From DASVHF01 sp036382695 (GTDB taxonomy: Bacteria > Patescibacteriota > Microgenomatia > Woykebacterales > RBG-16-39-9b): a stretch of 27,375 nucleotides of DNA. The notes beneath the pieces were generated by a model. The model ran no database searches and was not told the DNA's origin. It was given only the letters and a program-made list of their open reading frames with translations. Numbering within the stretch: position 1 is the stretch's first letter; each line of letters starts with the position of its first letter. Shown in pieces: positions 23,964-27,375 of the stretch. Made by a program: the position numbers and the translations under genes. The stretch is taken from NCBI GenBank assembly GCA_036382695.1, contig DASVHF010000004.1, forward strand, positions 1-27,375, written 5' to 3'.

Positions 23964-23999
23964 CGAGTTGTGCAAAGATTCCGAAGTTACGTAGGAGGT

Positions 24000-24049
24000 T
24001 TAGTTTTAGTGAATAAATCGCCTTGCGCTTTGCGTCGTAAACTCCTAAG
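24000..24049 (+). repeat. Dispersed repeat R2, copy a
   Basis: A 50-bp unit that includes AAATCGCCTTGCGCTTTGCG and ends ACTCCTAAG. It differs from 25754-25803 at one base. Confidence 0.85.
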
Positions 24050-24114
24050 CCGGTAGGCTATTCTAAAACGCAGCATACGCAGTAGCTAATCTTCGGTAGG
24101 AGATATTAGCTACG

Positions 24115-24157
24115 AGTATGCTATAGGATTGACTTATCTAAATATTTATGCTAAAAT
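24115..24157 (+). promoter_or_regulatory. Promoter of the GC-rich zinc-ribbon gene (copy a)
   Basis: TTGACT (24129-24134), 17 nt, TGC plus TAAAAT (24152-24157), an extended -10. The box ATGCTATAGGATTGAC around the -35 is repeated almost exactly at 25955-25970. The predicted leader is about 43 nt. Confidence 0.75.
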
Positions 24158-24206
24158 ACGCGGCAACAAATCGGGAGAGACTAGCTCATGAAAGGAGAAG
24201 ACACCC

Positions 24207-25010
24207 GTGCAGGATAATCTTACTATACGGACTTGCCCAAAATGTGGCGAGGACCGGGCGGCCCTTGGGAGGGGGGTAATGCTAAAGGTCGACGGTGTAC
24301 CCCGAGGGGTCTGTGAAGAATGCGGCCTACCTGGCGCCAAGGCATGGGTTGAGGGTAGAAACGGAAGAACCCGCGAATACCTTCTCAAATGGGCAGAGCT
24401 CGATCTGACAAGAGCCCAGAGACTAGCCGACGATGCGGAGTTCTTAATCAGGGACGCCGAGGAGGCTCTACCCGATAGGTGGCAAGAAGTCTCCGGTAAC
24501 TGCCGGTTGGCTCGATCGAAGGCGGGAGGCGGTCTTCGCCGTGTTCAAGAGGACATCATCAACCTACTCCTTGAGAAGATTGAAGAGAACCTCCAGAAGG
24601 CGGGCCACATCAAATCCGCCAAGAGGAAGAAGGCGGAGCGAGAGAAGGAACAGGGTAGCCACGACAGCCTTCGAGAGAAGATTGAGGTGGGCGTCAAAGT
24701 CGCCAAGCAATCACTGGCGGATTCCCAGAATCGGGAACTCAAACTTCGCGGCGAGGATCGTCAGAACCTTCTCCACGACGCCGTCAGGCAGGCTACTCAG
24801 GCGTATTTCCGATCAGTTTCCTACCTTGAGAGGAAGACTGACGTTGGTGTCGACCGTCTGGTAGAGGCAAAACTGCCCCAGGGCCCCGTTGTCGGCGGAG
24901 AGGACGAAGAGGCACTAGTCGAAGAAGTCAGTCCTGGCGGAGAAGCTACCGGAGCCGATGAGGCTGCAGCCGTCGAAGAGGAAGCAGGAGAGGAACAGGT
25001 GGAGGTGTAA
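24207..25010 (+). CDS. GC-rich orphan: zinc-ribbon, helical, acidic-tailed protein
   Basis: The 267-residue protein starts at GTG 24207, 9 nt after an AAAGGAG site. Cys 10, 13, 36 and 39 (CPKCGED and CEECGLP) form a probable zinc ribbon. Residues about 55-215 are highly charged and helical (Arg, Lys, Glu, Gln), with a basic patch SAKRKKAEREKEQ. The last 45 residues are almost all Glu, Gly and Ala. I do not recognise the family. Base use is much more GC-rich than the genes to its left, with C or G dominant at third positions, which suggests transfer or strong codon selection. It has its own promoter and no co-directional neighbour. Confidence 0.75.
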   Translation: MQDNLTIRTCPKCGEDRAALGRGVMLKVDGVPRGVCEECGLPGAKAWVEGRNGRTREYLLKWAELDLTRAQRLADDAEFLIRDAEEALPDRWQEVSGNCRLARSKAGGGLRRVQEDIINLLLEKIEENLQKAGHIKSAKRKKAEREKEQGSHDSLREKIEVGVKVAKQSLADSQNRELKLRGEDRQNLLHDAVRQATQAYFRSVSYLERKTDVGVDRLVEAKLPQGPVVGGEDEEALVEEVSPGGEATGADEAAAVEEEAGEEQVEV

Positions 25011-25177
25011 GCCTCAACCACAACAACAGGCCATCTGAAAGAGTGTTTGTAGCTGATGAGTAAGACGTAGAACTAACATAATGAAAACGTCTGAAAGCGC
25101 CGCAAGCGTTCCGAAGGTGGCCTTCCCATTTTTACGATAAGAAGGTAAACAACAGTGAGCAGGGAGCAAATTGAAAA

Positions 25178-25462
25178 TTACCGAAAGAGAGCTCGCAGTT
25201 TTTCGTAGAAATTTTCTCGCTTATCTACAAAGTGAATCACCACCAGCCTCCTTTCTGGATCAATTGTGTAGGCTACACGGTATTGCACGTCCAGATATTT
25301 AAAGTGAAATGAATAAAGAAAGCTCAAACTGCCGGAAAGTTTTTCACCTGTAAGTGGATTTTCCTCAAGTATTTTTGTAGCGATAATTATTTACTCACGT
25401 AATTTAAGGGATGATTTCTTTAGGGAACGTTTGGCCGAGGGAGTAATTACACGTTGGTACAT
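25178..25462 (-). pseudogene. RelE-family toxin, broken by an in-frame stop
   Basis: The frame from ATG 25462 reads MYQRVITPSAKRSLKK then SSLKLRE and meets TAA at 25393-25391. The same frame continues to 25178 with ATKILEENPLTGEKLSG, FLYSFHFKYLDVQYRVAY, TIDPERRLVVIHFVDKRENF and YEKLRALFR, a complete RelE/ParE-fold C-terminus. No frameshift is needed; a GAA-to-TAA change would explain it. The 23-residue product cannot be a ribonuclease. The ATG overlaps the stop of the antitoxin gene (TAATG), the usual arrangement. Position 25391 should be checked for assembly error. Confidence 0.85.
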
Positions 25463-25683
25463 TACTTCAAAACATTTTCTAGAGGTTCTACTTTACCTCC
25501 TTTTTCTTCCATCAGACTCTTATTGAGATGAACCCTCAGCTCTTTATCCATAAGAATGGAAAGAGTTTCCTCATCCTTTGGCGAAAGTAAGGGCTTTAGA
25601 GTTTTGATTTTCACCACCGCTTCCCGCGCCTCCTCGAAGGCAAGAGAAGAGCTGGGTTTTTCTTGGAATTTTATTTTAGTCAT
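25462..25683 (-). CDS. Antitoxin of a RelBE-like pair
   Basis: The 73-residue protein is placed and overlapped like a RelB-type antitoxin in front of the broken RelE gene. It is charged and helical, with an N-terminal segment MTKIKFQEKPSSSLAFEEAR and a C-terminal helix DKELRVHLNKSLMEEKGG that could wrap the toxin. I do not see a clear ribbon-helix-helix motif, so the antitoxin family is uncertain. It has its own promoter 8 nt upstream. With the toxin dead it may persist as a relic, or act against toxins elsewhere. Confidence 0.65.
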   Translation of the reverse strand: MTKIKFQEKPSSSLAFEEAREAVVKIKTLKPLLSPKDEETLSILMDKELRVHLNKSLMEEKGGKVEPLENVLK

Positions 25684-25691
25684 ACACCGAG

Positions 25692-25720
25692 ATCATAATC
25701 TTAAACGCATAAAAAAACAA
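25692..25720 (-). promoter_or_regulatory. Promoter of the antitoxin-toxin unit, leaderless
   Basis: TTGTTT (25720-25715), 17 nt and TATGAT (25697-25692), then 8 nt to the antitoxin ATG at 25683. Confidence 0.55.
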
Positions 25721-25753
25721 TACCTGCAGCAGGAGGGTAATTAGGGAAAGGAC

Positions 25754-25803
25754 TTAGTTTTAGTAAATAAATCGCCTTGCGCTTTGCGTCGTAAACTCCT
25801 AAG
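25754..25803 (+). repeat. Dispersed repeat R2, copy b
   Basis: A 50-bp unit identical to 24000-24049 except for one A/G difference in the TAGT-AATAAATCG part. The two copies lie in the same orientation relative to the downstream promoters. Confidence 0.85.
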
Positions 25804-25882
25804 TCGTAGCCTATGCTTAAGCGCAGCATTCAGAAATATCCAAGTGATCGAGCTTGAAGAGGCTCTTATTAAGAAGGTTGCT

Positions 25883-25957
25883 TAGTCCACGAAGTGGTCG
25901 CAGCAGCCGAGAGTACTCAAATTTTGAGTGAAACGAAAATTTTGATTACGGAGGATG
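25883..25957 (+). repeat. Dispersed repeat R1, copy b
   Basis: Starts TAGTCCACGAAGTGGTCGCA and ends in GGAGGATG, directly joined to the ATGCTATAGGGTTGAC box of the promoter. Confidence 0.65.
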
Positions 25958-25994
25958 CTATAGGGTTGACACTTAGCCTTATTTGTGCTAAAAT
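25955..25994 (+). promoter_or_regulatory. Promoter of the structured-leader gene (copy b)
   Basis: TTGACA (25966-25971), 17 nt, TGC plus TAAAAT (25989-25994). It is nearly the same as copy a, including the upstream ATGCTATAGG box. The predicted start is near 26001. Confidence 0.8.
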
Positions 25995-26000
25995 TCCCCA

Positions 26001-26396
26001 GCAGTGAAAAACTAATTATTGAACTAGATTTTTTTGCACCAAGCCCGCCGGGGTAAGTGTATATTTAAGTGAAGCACCGGAAAGTGGGCTTTGGTAGCAA
26101 ACGATTGTCGCCAAAGCCCACTTTCTTTTTGGAGTTTATGCCGAGTTAATCGAGGCAAAGGAACTTTAACAAAACAATTGCCACCTTTATAACAGGAGGG
26201 TGTTTTCAGCCCCGATTAAATCGGGGTTGTGATCACCCTCCTCGGAGGGGGTGCCAATTGAATATTCCGATTTTATCGGAAAAAACCTCCTCCCTGTGTT
26301 TTGGCCTTTTGGTCACACAGGGTGGAGCACCCGATATTTCGGGGAACCATCCATACGTGGCCAGAACGGCCGAAAACACGAAGGAGGAGATTCCTA
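26001..26396 (+). ncRNA. Highly structured 5' leader / candidate novel regulatory RNA
   Basis: After the hairpin at 26081-26130 the leader has a nested pair AGGAGGGTG (26194-26202) with CACCCTCCT (26234-26242) around CCCCGA/TCGGGG; an outer helix GGGTGC (26249-26254) with GCACCC (26327-26332) enclosing TTCCGAT/ATCGGAA (26265-26281) and CCCTGTGT/ACACAGGG (26292-26322); and GGCC/GGCC at 26359-26371. CTCCTCC (26287-26293) is complementary to the Shine-Dalgarno GGAGGAG (26383-26389). No known riboswitch or RNA class was recognised. Confidence 0.6.
26081..26130 (+). terminator. Terminator-type hairpin inside the leader (attenuator or small-RNA end)
   Basis: AAAGTGGGCTTTGG (26081-26094) and CCAAAGCCCACTTT (26111-26124) form a perfect 14-bp stem with a 16-nt loop, followed by CTTTTT. 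It lies about 80 nt after the predicted start and long before the coding region. It could end a roughly 130-nt RNA or act as a regulated attenuator. Confidence 0.75.
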
Positions 26397-27375
26397 GTGG
26401 CAGAGACAGATGAAGAAAAGAGGGCGAGGTTAAGGGGTGAGGTTAAGGAAGCCTTCGGAGATTCGCCCAAAAGCGGACGCGAACCACCGCCCGAGTTCCT
26501 GATAACAGGGATTGCGACCCAAGCCATTGGTTTGCCTGGCGGCCGCGTGCCGTCAATGACCCTCGAGCAGGTGGCCGCCGGTTACGAAAACGAGTCAATT
26601 GACCAACGCGCGCCTAGGAACGAAACTCACCGCTCAATAGGCGTCACGCCAGGTTGGGGCCGTACCCCGCTCCCAGTAGATCGCCACCCCCGGACGCTGA
26701 CCGAGTTCTTATACGTCCCGATTGATTGGACGGACGAGAAGACAGCCTTCAAGATTGAAGGCGATCCGGGCCACGAACACCTGGTGGAGGTCAAGATACT
26801 CCAGCCAAAACACCTCAGCAGTATACCAAGAGGTAGAAGCTGGACACTCTGGGCGAAGGGTGGCCCTCTGTGCCCGGTACGCACTCACGAAGGTCGGGTC
26901 GAAGTTCGGCGTACTTTCCGCCACTTTATTCCAAGAAACGACTACAATTACTCACTCGTGAGAGACGCCTGGGAGCCTACTGCCAAAGAACAGTACTGGG
27001 CGGTGAATCCAGAGCTGCAGGGGTTGGAGCTTCACCAGATCAGGGATATATTTCGGGCCGGCCCAACCGACCCAAGATTCTCCCGTAGTTTCTCCCAGTG
27101 GAGAATGATGGATGAGACCGAGCAGCGCAGCTGGTTCAACTACCTTGAAGCGCTGACGATCACCGGCTGCCATCAGGACCCACGCGGTTTCAATCCGCAC
27201 AACAGCCAGATCGATTTCCACATGAACCGCGACTACGGCGTCGTCGCCAACGCTGTCCGGAACATGGAGCTTGGCCCTACCGGCATTCCTATATACCAGC
27301 AAATCGGCAATGAAAGCGCATACTACGAACCGAAGCTCCTTGAAGCATCGCCGGATCTGACTGAGGAGCAGAAAG
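26397..27375 (+). CDS. GC-rich orphan protein, partial (326+ residues)
   Basis: An open frame starts at GTG 26397, 8 nt after an AAGGAGGA site, and runs without a stop past the window edge. The start encodes MAETDEEKRARLRGEVKEAF, then a Pro/Gly-rich stretch, a Trp- and His-rich middle (GWGRTPLPVDRHPRTL, then RGRSWTLWAKGG) and a more hydrophilic region with DPRGFNPHNSQIDFHMNRDYG. I see no signal peptide, membrane segment or known catalytic motif, and I do not recognise the family. Like the 24207 gene it is GC-rich compared with the core genes. Its expression should depend on the long structured leader. Confidence 0.75.
   Translation, partial: MAETDEEKRARLRGEVKEAFGDSPKSGREPPPEFLITGIATQAIGLPGGRVPSMTLEQVAAGYENESIDQRAPRNETHRSIGVTPGWGRTPLPVDRHPRTLTEFLYVPIDWTDEKTAFKIEGDPGHEHLVEVKILQPKHLSSIPRGRSWTLWAKGGPLCPVRTHEGRVEVRRTFRHFIPRNDYNYSLVRDAWEPTAKEQYWAVNPELQGLELHQIRDIFRAGPTDPRFSRSFSQWRMMDETEQRSWFNYLEALTITGCHQDPRGFNPHNSQIDFHMNRDYGVVANAVRNMELGPTGIPIYQQIGNESAYYEPKLLEASPDLTEEQK

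Larger units (their letters stand above)
23569..24206. other. 638-bp non-coding block rich in repeats
   Basis: No gene is supported here. From left to right it holds the secretion-operon leader and promoter, a repeat unit R1 (23798-23875), a perfect 8-bp hairpin CTAGGCAA/TTGCCTAG (23881-23899), an inverted R1 core (23943-23963), unit R2 (24000-24049), a hairpin with arms GTAGCTAAT/ATTAGCTAC (24081-24114) and the promoter of the 267-residue gene. No tRNA or known RNA was recognised. Confidence 0.7.
25684..26396. other. 713-bp non-coding block with repeats, promoter and leader RNA
   Basis: No supported protein gene lies here. It holds the antitoxin promoter, R2 copy b (25754-25803), R1 copy b (25883-25957), the copy-b promoter (25966-25994) and the structured leader of the second orphan gene (about 26001-26396). 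The order of repeats differs from the first block: R2 comes before R1 here. Confidence 0.75.

Noticed and set aside
23605..24180. tRNA or other known RNA gene in the long gaps
   Set aside because: No cloverleaf, T-loop sequence or known RNA signature was found by eye.
24541..24864. A 107-codon Arg/Ser-rich frame inside the zinc-ribbon orphan
   Set aside because: It is a shifted frame of the GC-rich gene without its own start signals.
25391..25393. Stop-codon reassignment as an explanation for the broken toxin
   Set aside because: The codon is TAA, which serves as the normal stop of many genes here; the reassignment known in some CPR lineages concerns TGA, and TGA is also a normal stop in this window.
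23798..25957. CRISPR array
   Set aside because: The repeats are few, unequally spaced, in mixed orientation and order, and there are no cas genes.
26273..26527. Minus-strand frame over the structured leader and the start of the last gene
   Set aside because: It crosses hairpins and a GC-rich coding frame with a strong ribosome site on the other strand; open reading is expected in GC-rich DNA.
26627..27302. Several frames opposite or shifted to the last gene
   Set aside because: They are shadows of the continuous frame starting at GTG 26397, which has no stop to the window edge.

Overview
The window most likely comes from a member of the Patescibacteria (Candidate Phyla Radiation). Three things point there. 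The core genes are compact, many overlap at start and stop, and much of the translation apparatus is trimmed (a 731-residue ValS). A PrgI/VirB4-type secretion cluster sits beside the replication origin, which is common in that group. Several core genes appear to be transcribed from promoters so close to the start codon that the mRNA would be leaderless. TGA is used as an ordinary stop (galU, rnhA, rpmH), so this is not a lineage that reads TGA as glycine. The exact lineage cannot be fixed from the sequence alone.

Layout. 1-141 is the start of a leftward ORF that may be the end of an insertion sequence. 186-1639 holds a leftward two-gene unit (a 42-residue basic peptide and an RBBP9/YdeN-like hydrolase) and a membrane-anchored DUF4352-like protein. 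1752-4756 carries groEL, groES and galU, all leftward. 4882-6549 is NYN-domain protein plus tsaD, rightward. A P-loop kinase (leftward) and valS (rightward) follow, divergent from each other. Then come rplY (bL25/CTC) and a small zinc-binding protein. The classic origin operon rpmH-rnpA-yidD-yidC-jag runs leftward and extends into rnhA and an unusual SDR/membrane fusion. Opposite to it, dnaA-dnaN-recF runs rightward. The dnaA-dnaN gap contains a DnaA-box-like site followed by a run of CTA/TTA triplets that looks like a DnaA-trio, so it is the best candidate for oriC. A leftward type IV secretion operon (PrgI-like, proline-rich coiled-coil protein, TraC-like protein, VirB4 ATPase) converges on recF.

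From about 23.6 kb on, the window changes character. Two visibly GC-rich orphan genes (24207-25010 and 26397 to the window edge), both with GTG starts and strong Shine-Dalgarno sites, each lie behind a repeat-rich non-coding block. The blocks share dispersed repeats and near-identical extended -10 promoters. A toxin-antitoxin pair between them has lost its RelE-like toxin to an in-frame TAA. The second orphan gene has an approximately 395-nt leader with a perfect 14-bp terminator-type hairpin, nested hairpins, a multibranch junction and two anti-Shine-Dalgarno segments. It looks like an undescribed regulatory RNA and is the most interesting object in the window.
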